A DNA stretch of 64,000 bases, from positions 1-64,000 of the forward strand of contig NZ_MRCD01000016.1 in the NCBI RefSeq assembly GCF_001904745.1, read 5' to 3'. Of this stretch, positions 35,921 through 45,189 are shown one piece after another. This DNA comes from Calothrix sp. HK-06. Lineage in GTDB: Bacteria; Cyanobacteriota; Cyanobacteriia; Cyanobacteriales; Nostocaceae. The position numbers were made by a program, and so were the translations under genes. Every line of letters starts with the position of its first letter. The first letter of the stretch is position 1. The notes beneath the pieces were generated by a model. The model saw nothing but the letters and a program-made list of their open reading frames with translations, was not told where the DNA came from and ran no database searches.

Positions 35921-37486
35921 ATGAATCCTTCCTTTCAAGAATTAGGTCTCTCAGAAGAACGTGTACAACAATTAGAAACACTTGGTTTCACCGAACCTAC
36001 TAATATTCAGGCACAAGCGATTCCACATTTGCTATCTGGGCGTGATGTTGTTGGTCAATCGCAAACAGGTACAGGTAAAACCGCTGCTTTCTCCTTACCT
36101 ATATTAGAGAGATTAGACGTTAACCATCGCGCCGTACAAGCTTTAGTTTTGGCGCCAACTCGTGAATTAGCGATTCAAGTTCACGATGCAGTTTCTACTT
36201 TTATCGGCAACAGTGGATTACGTACAGCAGCTATTTATGGTGGTCAGTCGATAGACCGTCAAATTATGCAACTGCGACGTGGTGTCCACATCGTCGTTGG
36301 TACACCTGGACGAGTAATTGACTTGTTAGAGCGTGGTAGCCTCAAACTTGATTATGTTCGTTGGTTTGTATTAGATGAAGCCGATGAAATGTTAAGCATG
36401 GGCTTTATCGATGACGTTGAAAAAATTCTCTCCCAGGCGCCAACAGAGCGTCAAACGGCATTATTCTCAGCGACAATGCCACCAAGCATACGTCAGCTTG
36501 TCAACAACTATTTGAATGACCCCGTTACGGTTACCGTACAACAACCAAAAGCAGCGCCGAACAAAATTAACCAAGTAGCGTATGTAGTGCCTCGTAACTG
36601 GAGCAAAGCCAGAGCATTACAACCTATTTTGGAAATGGAAGACCCAGAGTCAGCGTTGATATTTGTACGTACTCGTCGTACAGCAGCAGAACTTACAAGC
36701 CAGCTTCAATCAGCAGGTCATAGTGTCGATGAATATCACGGTGACTTGTCGCAACAAGCCAGAGAACGTTTATTAGGAAGATTCCGTAATCGTCAAGTTC
36801 GTTGGGTAGTAGCAACTGATATTGCTGCACGTGGTTTAGACGTAGACCAGCTATCACACGTAATTAACTTTGACTTACCTGATAGCGTAGAAACTTATGT
36901 ACACCGAATTGGTCGTACAGGTCGTGCAGGTAAAGAAGGTACTGCGATTACTTTAGTACAGCCATTCGAGCGTCGCAAACAGCAAATATTTGAACGTCAC
37001 GTTCGTCAAGCTTGGCAAGTACTGCCAATTCCAACACGCGCGCAAATAGAAGCACGCTATATTCAAAAGTTACAAGAACAAGTGCGCGAGGCACTAACTG
37101 GCGAAAGATTGGCATCCTTCTTACCTATTGTTCGTGAGTTGAGCGAAGAATACGATGCTCACGCAATAGCAGCAGCAGCGTTACAACTAGCTTACGACCA
37201 AACCCGTCCAGCTTGGTTACAAACCGAAGCTGATGCAACTGAAGAAGAACTACTATCCCCAACACCCAAGCCAAAACTTCGTGGAGGTGGTGGTTCACCC
37301 CGTCGTGAATATTCAGGAGAACGTCGTGGTCGTTCCTGGGATAATGGCGAAGGTGGACGTGGTGAAGGTGGACGTTCCGTTAAACCAAAACTGAAAGGAG
37401 GTTCTTCTTCCCCTCGTCGTGAGTCAGCAGCATCAGGTAAGAAACTAGGTTCTGTTAGCGCTGCTCAAGAATCAGCTTCTTCATAG
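35921..37486 (+). CDS. DEAD-box RNA helicase
   Basis: A 521-aa helicase with Q motif FTEPTNIQAQAIP (about 23-35), Walker A SQTGTGKT (47-54), DEAD box near 154, SAT near 185, and the C-terminal helicase motifs VATDIAARGLDVD and YVHRIGRTGRAG. The last 90 residues are basic and Gly/Arg-rich (RGGGGSPRRE, GRGEGGR), a non-specific RNA-binding tail. It resembles the CrhR/CrhB-type cyanobacterial helicases, which act in cold and redox responses. A GGAG Shine-Dalgarno precedes the ATG. Confidence 0.93.
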   Translation: MNPSFQELGLSEERVQQLETLGFTEPTNIQAQAIPHLLSGRDVVGQSQTGTGKTAAFSLPILERLDVNHRAVQALVLAPTRELAIQVHDAVSTFIGNSGLRTAAIYGGQSIDRQIMQLRRGVHIVVGTPGRVIDLLERGSLKLDYVRWFVLDEADEMLSMGFIDDVEKILSQAPTERQTALFSATMPPSIRQLVNNYLNDPVTVTVQQPKAAPNKINQVAYVVPRNWSKARALQPILEMEDPESALIFVRTRRTAAELTSQLQSAGHSVDEYHGDLSQQARERLLGRFRNRQVRWVVATDIAARGLDVDQLSHVINFDLPDSVETYVHRIGRTGRAGKEGTAITLVQPFERRKQQIFERHVRQAWQVLPIPTRAQIEARYIQKLQEQVREALTGERLASFLPIVRELSEEYDAHAIAAAALQLAYDQTRPAWLQTEADATEEELLSPTPKPKLRGGGGSPRREYSGERRGRSWDNGEGGRGEGGRSVKPKLKGGSSSPRRESAASGKKLGSVSAAQESASS

Positions 37487-37492
37487 ATTTTA

Positions 37493-37541
37493 GGCGCCCT
37501 CTTCAAATAAAGGCTTAGTAAAGTCTAAATAAAGGGCGCAT
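37493..37541 (+). terminator. GCGCCCT...AGGGCGC hairpin after the helicase gene
   Basis: Arms GCGCCCTCTT and AAAGGGCGC around a 30-base AT-rich loop, a few bases past the helicase stop codon. It probably ends that transcript; no long T-run follows. Confidence 0.45.
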
Positions 37542-37717
37542 CCCACACTAATTAAAAATATCAGCCTGCTGCAAAGCTTTTCCGGTTTGGTCTTTCTTAG
37601 ATAGGATTGGCGGTGCAGCACGTTGCCATTTTTTTAATTTTACCACTAGGTAGTTTTACAGTTGAATTCATATTATTTTAAATACGTTTAACTATTTTTG
37701 CTTCGACTTATTATATT

Positions 37718-38647
37718 TTACTTAATTGAGTCAATAAATGTTTTGTCAAGTTGATTTATTAAACCTTGATAAGTTCCTACCAAACAAGCCCAAACCTTAA
37801 GCTGTCTTTGTTCAGTATCAAATAACACAATTTTAATAATAGTGCAAATAGCGTATTTAATGCGATGTTTTAAACTTAATAAACGATACCATCCTTGAGC
37901 GTATTTAATATCTAAATATGTGTGATTACGACAAATGTAGTAATGACGTAACGCTGAGTATTTATGTATATAATATTTTTTATATAAAAATTTGACAGCT
38001 AAGGGATTACCAAAATTATGCTGCATGGTAGCTTTAGTAATAATCAAATTAGAATAACCTTTATATCTCAATCGCAGTCCATAATCGAGGTCTATTCCGT
38101 CAATAAATAATTCGGCACGTAGAGGAGAAATTGTTTTAGCTTTTTCTATAGAAATTAATGAGCCAGAGGTAATGGGAGCGTCACATTCATAAAAGTCTAT
38201 TTGATTTATGTGTTGGCATCCAATAAAACGGTACTTTGCAAATACGGCGCCTTCGACAACGGTATTAGTTTTTACATCAATTGCAGTTGGGGCAATAATA
38301 CCAATTTCATATTGTTCAGATAATCTTTGATGCGCTTCTAAAAGCATCTCTAGACAATCTGGTGCAGGTACACTATCTTGGTCGAAAGCCCATACAAAAT
38401 CATACACTTGAGCTTGTGCTAAATTTAGTGCTAGATTCAATCCGGCGCCGATACCTATATTTTCTGGATGACGTTCGATAATAATATTTGTTGAGTTAGT
38501 AAGTGAAACAGGCTCAATACGGGAATTATCAATAATAAAAATTTTATTAACTGGAAATGATTGATTTTGAATAGCTCTAACGCAATTTATTACAGCTTGA
38601 TTATCTTCGTAAGCTGTAATGTATGTTAAAACTTTGATTTTTTTCAC
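37718..38647 (-). CDS. GT2-family glycosyltransferase
   Basis: A 309-aa family 2 glycosyltransferase of the rhamnosyltransferase-like type. Visible: nucleotide-binding YITAYEDNQ, then NIGIGAGLNLAL, then DQDSVPAPD (the DXD-like metal site near 92-96). Lipid or polysaccharide acceptor is unknown. It is the last gene (3' end) of a long minus-strand surface-glycan cluster reaching to 48.7 kb. Confidence 0.85.
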   Translation of the reverse strand: MKKIKVLTYITAYEDNQAVINCVRAIQNQSFPVNKIFIIDNSRIEPVSLTNSTNIIIERHPENIGIGAGLNLALNLAQAQVYDFVWAFDQDSVPAPDCLEMLLEAHQRLSEQYEIGIIAPTAIDVKTNTVVEGAVFAKYRFIGCQHINQIDFYECDAPITSGSLISIEKAKTISPLRAELFIDGIDLDYGLRLRYKGYSNLIITKATMQHNFGNPLAVKFLYKKYYIHKYSALRHYYICRNHTYLDIKYAQGWYRLLSLKHRIKYAICTIIKIVLFDTEQRQLKVWACLVGTYQGLINQLDKTFIDSIK

Positions 38648-38673
38648 ATTTTTAGTTATTTTTTAATAAAATA

Positions 38674-38719
38674 AGACGCGATATATTCCCTGCGGGACAC
38701 TACGTGAACGCGTCTCTAC
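38674..38719. repeat. AGACGCG...CGCGTCT repeat
   Basis: AGACGCG and CGCGTCT arms around a TGCGGGACACTACGTGAA core, the same core as at 24602-24620. Member of the GAGACG repeat family between two glycosyltransferase genes. Confidence 0.65.
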
Positions 38720-38730
38720 GTTTGGTATTT

Positions 38731-41346
38731 TTACGAATGATTTAAAACGATAGATTCGTAAATTGTTTCTAGTTCGTTTATTTGTTCTTCGATTCTTCGT
38801 ATGTATTGAGTATTCGGTACAAGTTGCTTCTGGTATTTTTCAGGCGCCTGTTCAATTCGTTTTAAAATATCAATTAACTCATTTATATCGTCAGGAGAAA
38901 AAATGTCCCCAGTTATACCTGGACAAATATCTTCTGCAAGTCCACCTTTATTGGAAGCGACTACCCACACTCCTGCCAAAGTGGCTTCGCGCGTGATTAA
39001 ACCAAAGCTTTCTGACCATAATGACGGCGCCACTAAAACATCAATTTGACTATAAAAGTCAGCCATTCTTTCGTGTGGCAGCTTTGGTATCAATTGGACT
39101 GGAGTGCTACCCCAGGTTTCATGTCTTGGTAAACCTGAGTCTATAAATAAATTAATTACTGTAACTTCTGTTTTATAAAGATTCGCTGCTGTGATGGCTT
39201 CTTTGAGAAAGTAATATCCTTTATGTACACAAATTCCACCAGCGAAACCTAAGCGAATTCGTTTTGATGGAGTTCGCGCTAGAACTGGTAAGGGTTTGAT
39301 GCCATTACGGTTGACTTGAATTTGAGTAAAACCGTTCAGACTATATAAGGAAGCTTGAAACTCAGAGACGGCGAGAATTAGTTTGGCACGGTTTAACTGT
39401 CGTGCTAAATAGCGGCGCCGAGCAAGTGACTTATTTAAATCATCAGCGTAACGCGCGACTACTAGAGGGTCATTTTGGTGAAAATTCCTTTCTATTCCAT
39501 CACGGTCGAGCATAAATTGGTGGTCGCATATCCACCATGCATCATGTACGGTAACGATGGAAGGAATGTTTAAGTCAGCAGCGGCTTCGAGAACTGATGC
39601 AGTTAATCGCTGTATACAGTGGAAGTGTATTAAGTCTGGTTGTGTTAATTTGATGTATTGAGAAAAAATTTCGTATACCCTTTGGTCTTGATAGCGCCAG
39701 TCGATATCAGGATAGGGAGGTAAACTTAGACGAGTAACATGAACTGAGTCTTGAAGGTATTCACATAGTTCATAACCGTTGGGGTTATGTAAGTCGTAGG
39801 TAAAAACAGAAATTTCGTAACGATCATCAAATTTTTCTTTTAGGGTGTCAATTATATTTTTGACTACACCTGTTGCTCCACCTAGCGCTTGAGGTGGATA
39901 TAAGACATTGACAAATAGTAATTTTGTTTTGGTCTGTTTTTGTATTGCGCGGTGTTGTAATACTGCTTCTGAGATTGCGTTTTCAAGAATAATTTGGAAA
40001 TTTTCTGCCATTACAGTAGGGTGATACTCCCGTAAGGCTTTTTGTTTTGCTTGATGTGCAATATGAAGACGGTATTGGCTGTCACCTATCATTTGGTCAA
40101 GTTTCTCAAACCATTCTTGTTGTGTAGAGGCAATTAAAACATCTTCACCGTCTTGTAAAACTTCTAGATACATTTTGGTATCAGTGACAACCGAAGGAAC
40201 TCCCAATATTGCCGCTTCTAACCATTTGATTTCGCTTTTGCAGTCGTTGAAGAGGTTTGGTTTGAGTGGCGCAATATTTATATCAGCTTGAGAAAGAAAT
40301 TCCCAATACACTTCTAGATTACTCAATAGTCCAATTCGGTCTACTCTATCTTGGTAAGGCGCCAATAAATCTGGAAGCGTTAGATATCCGACTATAGTTA
40401 ATCGGAGGTTTGGGTATTTTTCCATGATGCGGGCAATTGCTGGCGCCGCTATTAAAAAATCAGCATCGTGAGTTTTTGTACCACTGCCATAAAAAATAGA
40501 TATGTAATCACGTGTGATTTTGGGAGACTGCGTGTGCATAAATTGCAGTAGTGTGCTGTCAATTGCATTGCGGTGACACCAAACGGCACCTTCACCAATC
40601 ACACGTTCCATTTCTTCAGCAAGTGAAGGAGTAGAAGCAATAGCATAATCACATAATGTTAATGCTTCACGGTAAAGTTTAACTCCTTGTACCAAACCTT
40701 CGTATTCGTCGGGTGATACTTGTCCTACTAGGTTCTCGTATGGTTCAGGATATGCATCACCATTGAATATCAAGTCATCGATGTCAAAAAATATAATTTT
40801 ATTGAGTGATTTTGCGTATTTAATTGTTTCTACTACTTCTCGAAATGCTGGCACTCGATAAAATATGGCAATATGACAAAAATGTAACTGCGCTTGTACT
40901 TGTTTGTAATGGCGCCAAGACACCCAACTAACTTGATATTTTAATGCTTGTAATTGTTCGAGTTTTTGCTGAACACGATAGCGAAAACACTGGGGTAAGG
41001 TTTCTTCGACTATCAGTAATACTGTGGGCTTTTCTGGAATATAGCGAGGTAAGTTGATATGATGGAAGTCTTTATCTGGTGATGTTGATGTTAGTTGATT
41101 TTGTATAAAATGCTTCTTAGGTAATATTGCTTGTAATTTTTGTTGAACTTGTTTAATTTTATTTCTTGATTCTATGAATTGAAGACGAAGTTTCCAAAAC
41201 TTGCTCGTCTGCATCCAGGATACGATTCCCTGTGATTGTGCTAATTCGGCTTGTGTTGCTTGTAACTGCGCTTTGATATGTTCTAATTCTAGCTGGGTTG
41301 TGCGTAATTGAGTCTGTGTTTGCTTTACCTCAAATTCACTAACCAT
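38731..41346 (-). CDS. Tandem two-module glycosyltransferase with coiled-coil head
   Basis: An 871-aa protein. The first 45 residues are a coiled coil, followed by the MQTSKFWKLR motif near 45-54. Residues about 110-445 form one GT4-like module (FFDIDDLIFNGD, VTDTKMYLEVLQDG); residues about 475-865 form a second GT4 module (LYPPQALGGATGVVKNI, FGLITREATLAGVWVVASNKGGLAED). It probably adds two sugars or acts as a polymerising enzyme in exopolysaccharide synthesis; the sugars are unknown. Confidence 0.85.
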   Translation of the reverse strand: MVSEFEVKQTQTQLRTTQLELEHIKAQLQATQAELAQSQGIVSWMQTSKFWKLRLQFIESRNKIKQVQQKLQAILPKKHFIQNQLTSTSPDKDFHHINLPRYIPEKPTVLLIVEETLPQCFRYRVQQKLEQLQALKYQVSWVSWRHYKQVQAQLHFCHIAIFYRVPAFREVVETIKYAKSLNKIIFFDIDDLIFNGDAYPEPYENLVGQVSPDEYEGLVQGVKLYREALTLCDYAIASTPSLAEEMERVIGEGAVWCHRNAIDSTLLQFMHTQSPKITRDYISIFYGSGTKTHDADFLIAAPAIARIMEKYPNLRLTIVGYLTLPDLLAPYQDRVDRIGLLSNLEVYWEFLSQADINIAPLKPNLFNDCKSEIKWLEAAILGVPSVVTDTKMYLEVLQDGEDVLIASTQQEWFEKLDQMIGDSQYRLHIAHQAKQKALREYHPTVMAENFQIILENAISEAVLQHRAIQKQTKTKLLFVNVLYPPQALGGATGVVKNIIDTLKEKFDDRYEISVFTYDLHNPNGYELCEYLQDSVHVTRLSLPPYPDIDWRYQDQRVYEIFSQYIKLTQPDLIHFHCIQRLTASVLEAAADLNIPSIVTVHDAWWICDHQFMLDRDGIERNFHQNDPLVVARYADDLNKSLARRRYLARQLNRAKLILAVSEFQASLYSLNGFTQIQVNRNGIKPLPVLARTPSKRIRLGFAGGICVHKGYYFLKEAITAANLYKTEVTVINLFIDSGLPRHETWGSTPVQLIPKLPHERMADFYSQIDVLVAPSLWSESFGLITREATLAGVWVVASNKGGLAEDICPGITGDIFSPDDINELIDILKRIEQAPEKYQKQLVPNTQYIRRIEEQINELETIYESIVLNHS

Positions 41347-41487
41347 TTGTATTGATTCCTATAATTTTTAGGTATATTTGTTTGAATTATGTTTGACTAT
41401 TTATTCATGAAAAAATATTTGTATCAGGATGCTCAATACTTGAAATTTGCAGTTTTAATTTTGTATAAAATATCACTGTATAAAATG

Positions 41488-42462
41488 TTAGTTATTCGAC
41501 CTGTCAATTATCTTTAGTAATTCTTTAACTCGATGTGAATAAGAGTGATTATCTATAACAAATTGCTGGACAGATGAGGCCGCATAATTCCTAATTTCAG
41601 GGTTTTGTTTTACGTAGGTTATTGTATCTATTATTTCGTGCGCGTTTTGTAGTTGAAAAATATGGTCTTTTATTTCTGGGTAAAATTCTGGCATGTTAAT
41701 GTCATTTGATACAATTATCTGTCCTGTACCTGCTAGGGCTGTTTCGTAAAATCTGTTGGTTGGTGAACTTTGAGGTTTTAGGTTGCCGTCACCCGAAAAG
41801 TCTCGAAATAGTGTTAGCGCAAATAATGAATGGTTTTGTAGGTTGGCTAAGTCAGTAGGCGCCAGTCGAAAGTCACGTTCAAATTTGATAATGTCTATAT
41901 CTGATAGTGTGTCTTGAGGTATGTGAGGATTTGTTGGCAGTATGAATCTACTAGTGAGATGGTTTTGTTTGAGTAAGGTTATTAGTTCTTTGAGGAAGTT
42001 GGTACGGTTGGGCCAAGCTGTACCTATAAAGATTAAATCGTATAGTAGTTTTGAGGGTTGTTTGATGACTGGATGATAAAACCAGTTTTTGGATGCTGCA
42101 AGGGGAAGGTAGTAACAATGAGGATGGTTGTATAAATTTTGGCTGGCTTTGTCTGATGTTAGTACGATGTCAAAGTGTTTTGCGATTTGTTTGTTAAAGT
42201 TTATTTCAAATGGGTCTTCTGTTGTCCATAATATCCATTTGGTGTTAGGGGATTTGAGGTGTTCGATCGTTGGTGATATTTGTTCTCCTCCGAAGCATAT
42301 TATGAGTTCGGGTTGGAAGTTTTTAATGAATAAATTTAGTGTTTGTGGTTGAGATATTTGTATTTGTAGTGATATTTCTTTAAATGCTTGCCATAGGGAG
42401 TGGAGTAGGTGGTAGTTGTTGTTTGTTGTTTTGCTGTTGTGGATTAATATACGATTTATCAT
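41488..42462 (-). CDS. CgeB-like glycosyltransferase (paralogue 1)
   Basis: A 324-aa protein of the CgeB/YkvP-like glycosyltransferase group. Family features: WILWTTEDPFE near 73-83, FDIVLTSDKAS, YYLPLAASKNWF, DLIFIGTAWPNRTNFL near 140-155 and a C-terminal NRFYETALAGTGQIIVSNDINMPEFYP. It is a tandem relative of the next gene (42538-43599), from which it is separated by an AGAAACCGGGTTTCT repeat. Acceptor unknown. Confidence 0.75.
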   Translation of the reverse strand: MINRILIHNSKTTNNNYHLLHSLWQAFKEISLQIQISQPQTLNLFIKNFQPELIICFGGEQISPTIEHLKSPNTKWILWTTEDPFEINFNKQIAKHFDIVLTSDKASQNLYNHPHCYYLPLAASKNWFYHPVIKQPSKLLYDLIFIGTAWPNRTNFLKELITLLKQNHLTSRFILPTNPHIPQDTLSDIDIIKFERDFRLAPTDLANLQNHSLFALTLFRDFSGDGNLKPQSSPTNRFYETALAGTGQIIVSNDINMPEFYPEIKDHIFQLQNAHEIIDTITYVKQNPEIRNYAASSVQQFVIDNHSYSHRVKELLKIIDRSNN

Positions 42463-42472
42463 ATTTTTATTT

Positions 42473-42538
42473 AGAAACCGGGTTTCTGTTGATAAACTAC
42501 TTTAAAAAAGCTGAATCTCTTATAGAAACCCGGTTTCT
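42473..42538. repeat. AGAAACCGGGTTTCT inverted-pair repeat
   Basis: 15-mers at 42473-42487 and 42524-42538 separated by 36 bases, the same design and nearly the same length as at 2506-2572. The right edge touches the stop codon of the gene at right (42538-42540). Confidence 0.75.
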
Positions 42539-43599
42539 TAGAGATTCTTGAGGACTTGTTGGACTAGTGTTTGTAGTCTGTGTCTATATAGGTGTTCTTT
42601 GTATACTTTTTGTTTGGCTTTGTTAGCTATGCTATGGCGTAGTTGAGGGTTGTTGATATATTTATCTGCTAAATATGCAAATTCTTGTTTGCTGCTAAAG
42701 GTTATTATTTCTTCTTCGGTAAAATATTCGTGTAGTTCTGGTCGGTCGAAGAAGACTAGTTGAAATATTCCCATTGCTGCTACTTCAAATGTTCTTGGTG
42801 CCAATGTGGATGGTACTATTTCATATATTTGATTTGCGATGTTATGATTTCGTGATAGGTTTAAGACTATTTTGCTGTTTCTATAAATTGATATTAGTTC
42901 GTCGTAATCAACTTGAGTACGTGTGAAACAGTTTTCGGTAATTTGTTTTGACCAATTTGACCCGATAATTAATGTTGAGTAATTTTTCAGGATGTCTTGC
43001 AATCCTTCGATAATATCAATACGGTTGGGAAACCCTACACCGCAAAACACAATATCCCATTCAGGTTCTGTTAGTGGTTCTAATGTATTAAATGCAGATG
43101 CTAAGGGTAAGTGATAAACATTTTGAGAATGATAATAGTTACACGAGTTTTTATCGTTACTAAATACGAAATCAACTAGTTTTGGTAATAAGTAATTACA
43201 ATCAAACTCATAAGGGTCTTCTGTTATCCAAGCAGCGACACGGGTTCCTAAGTAACGACTTGTTTGTGTGATGAGGTTGTATATATCTATATTAGGTTTA
43301 TAGAATGAGCCGAATAATACTATTAATTCTGGTTGTTTTGTTTTGCGTGCTTCGTGTAAATAAGTTTCGCTTTGATAAAATTGAATTGTAAAATCACATT
43401 GTGTTGCTTCTGACATCAACATTTTACGAATGTGTTGATTACTATCTAAATGTTCTGGAAGCATCCAAATAAAATGAACTGTAAAATTTGCAACGGATGT
43501 AACGGATGGTTGATTTATATCTTGTGCATCCGTTGCCAAGTGTAATTTACGCTGCGTTTGATTGTGGAGAGTAATCCTTGTTGTTTGTAGTATTGCCAT
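42538..43599 (-). CDS. CgeB-like glycosyltransferase (paralogue 2)
   Basis: Up to 353 aa. The conserved part starts at about residue 31 (HFIWMLPEHLDSNQHIRKML) and shows AAWITEDPYEFD, FVFSNDKNSCNYY, DIVFCGVGFPNRIDI and APRTFEVAAMGIFQL, parallel to its neighbour. The first about 30 residues overlap the gene upstream by 85 bases and include PSVTSVA, which is a translation of the GGATGTAAC repeat at 43490-43508. The original start has therefore probably been altered by repeat insertion; translation may begin at a later codon or by coupling. Confidence 0.75.
   Translation of the reverse strand: MAILQTTRITLHNQTQRKLHLATDAQDINQPSVTSVANFTVHFIWMLPEHLDSNQHIRKMLMSEATQCDFTIQFYQSETYLHEARKTKQPELIVLFGSFYKPNIDIYNLITQTSRYLGTRVAAWITEDPYEFDCNYLLPKLVDFVFSNDKNSCNYYHSQNVYHLPLASAFNTLEPLTEPEWDIVFCGVGFPNRIDIIEGLQDILKNYSTLIIGSNWSKQITENCFTRTQVDYDELISIYRNSKIVLNLSRNHNIANQIYEIVPSTLAPRTFEVAAMGIFQLVFFDRPELHEYFTEEEIITFSSKQEFAYLADKYINNPQLRHSIANKAKQKVYKEHLYRHRLQTLVQQVLKNL
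43490..43540. repeat. GGATGTAAC repeat at a gene-gene junction
   Basis: GCAACGGATGTAACGGATGG (43490-43509) and the inverted unit CATCCGTTGCC (43529-43539). It lies in the overlap between two glycosyltransferase reading frames and encodes part of the N-terminus of the downstream one. Confidence 0.75.
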
Positions 43600-44984
43600 G
43601 TTTTATATAAAAGATGTTTATTTTCAGGAATAGGAGTAATAGGTACTTCTGGGTCTGGTAATTGTTGGACTTCTGGGTATGTTTCTATATGATGTTCTTC
43701 GATAATAACGCGCGATAGTAGTTCTAAAGTATTAAGTTCATATTTTGTGTTTTGTATATGGGTGTAGAGTGATAAGTATTGATTAATATTAGATTCTAAA
43801 GAGGGGTATTTTACTTGACTAACTTCTTTGAGTAAGTTGAGGAAACTTTCTGTAGTCATTTTTATAAAATTGTCTAATATTGTGATAACTGAACCATAAT
43901 CTGTCAATTCGTAAAGGAATCCATTTTTACCATGAGTAATTCGCTCACGAAATGCTCCGATGTTAGGCGCCACTGGAATTAAGCCGCATGACCAAACTTC
44001 GGATAAAGCTAATACAAAAGTTTCAGGCCATATTGAGGCAAATAAACCAATATGACATTCTTGCAGTAAATGAGGTAATTCTTCAGGAGTGTATTGTCCA
44101 TGCACTTTAAGATTCTTATTTGCTAATGGTAAAATGTCTGAGTAAGGATAACGAACATCTCCATATATATGAAATTCGATATTATGCTGTGTTGATTGGT
44201 AGTAATCGATAATTTGTATAATTAATTCTGCTCCTTTGTTAGTATCAAAGTTCCCTACACAAGCAACTTTTAAAGGTAAAGTAAAGTTATTTAGTTTGTT
44301 GGGTATATCTTGCTCTGTAAAAAAGGCGCCTATGCCTAAACCCATTATTAAGTTAAGTTTGTCTTGTAAATATGGATAAGCTATAATAAATCGATTATGT
44401 TGGTCTTGACACAAATAGTGAATAGCATCAGCGTAGTAAAGTATTTGTGAAATTGTATTTCTTCGGGTATTTTGTGTACCTACGTGAGAATTAAAATTTT
44501 TATTTAAACATAAATCACAAGTTGCTATAGTAATATTTGGATAATTACAAAAAATTTTGTTTTCTTTCAAAAAATTAAATTGTTGACATATTAAATAGTA
44601 ATCAAAAAACGAAATAATTACCTTTGCGCCAGCTTTTTTTGCTATTAATGGTATGTTTATGGGAAAGCGAATTAGATGAAAAAAGTGAACTATGTCAATC
44701 TTTTGTTGTAGAATTAAAAATTCAAATTTAACAAAAAATTCTTGATGTGAGTAACAGTCAGAAGTAACAGGGTAGCTTAGGTTTATTTGCTTGAAAGTGT
44801 TATTTTTTATATTAAATAATATATAATTGTTGCAGTCACTAGCTGTTTTCGCATCAGGAAATAGTACGTAAACTTGATTACTTTCAATCTGAGCTAATGC
44901 TTCAACTAAAGTTATAGCGTGAACTTCTGTACCTCCGTGTGGAGCATAACCAACCCAATTATGTATGACAAATAATAAGTTCAT
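43515..44984 (-). CDS. GT4-family glycosyltransferase
   Basis: A 489-aa protein when started at ATG 44982-44984, which gives MNLLFVIHNWVGYAPHGGTEVHA, the usual GT4 N-terminus; the upstream 24 codons are unlike the family. GT4 features: GGTEVHAITLVEAL, KVACVGNFDTNKGAELI near 240, and the donor-site ETFVLALSEVWSCGLIPVAP near 325. Function in the polysaccharide cluster is inferred. The C-terminus (about 450-489) is helical and basic. Confidence 0.85.
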   Translation of the reverse strand: MNLLFVIHNWVGYAPHGGTEVHAITLVEALAQIESNQVYVLFPDAKTASDCNNYILFNIKNNTFKQINLSYPVTSDCYSHQEFFVKFEFLILQQKIDIVHFFHLIRFPINIPLIAKKAGAKVIISFFDYYLICQQFNFLKENKIFCNYPNITIATCDLCLNKNFNSHVGTQNTRRNTISQILYYADAIHYLCQDQHNRFIIAYPYLQDKLNLIMGLGIGAFFTEQDIPNKLNNFTLPLKVACVGNFDTNKGAELIIQIIDYYQSTQHNIEFHIYGDVRYPYSDILPLANKNLKVHGQYTPEELPHLLQECHIGLFASIWPETFVLALSEVWSCGLIPVAPNIGAFRERITHGKNGFLYELTDYGSVITILDNFIKMTTESFLNLLKEVSQVKYPSLESNINQYLSLYTHIQNTKYELNTLELLSRVIIEEHHIETYPEVQQLPDPEVPITPIPENKHLLYKTWQYYKQQGLLSTIKRSVNYTWQRMHKI

Positions 44985-45091
44985 TACGAACAGTTTTCTT
45001 ATTTCTACATGATTATTTCTATATATATTTACATATACAAAAATTTGGGCAGTCAACAGTAATATTTTTATTTATTTTAGGACTTACGTAA

Positions 45092-45173
45092 AGAAACCGG
45101 GTTTCTACGCATTCATTGTCGCAGACAAATCGTCGTTTTCATCACAACTTATCGATAAATAAACCCGGTTTCT
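45092..45173. repeat. AGAAACCGGGTTTCT inverted-pair repeat
   Basis: Third copy of the element: 45092-45106 and 45159-45173, with a longer 52-base interior. It occupies most of the gap between the GT4 and methyltransferase genes and is bordered by TTACGTAAA / TTGCGTAAA. Confidence 0.7.
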
Positions 45174-45189
45174 AAGATTTTTGCGTAAA

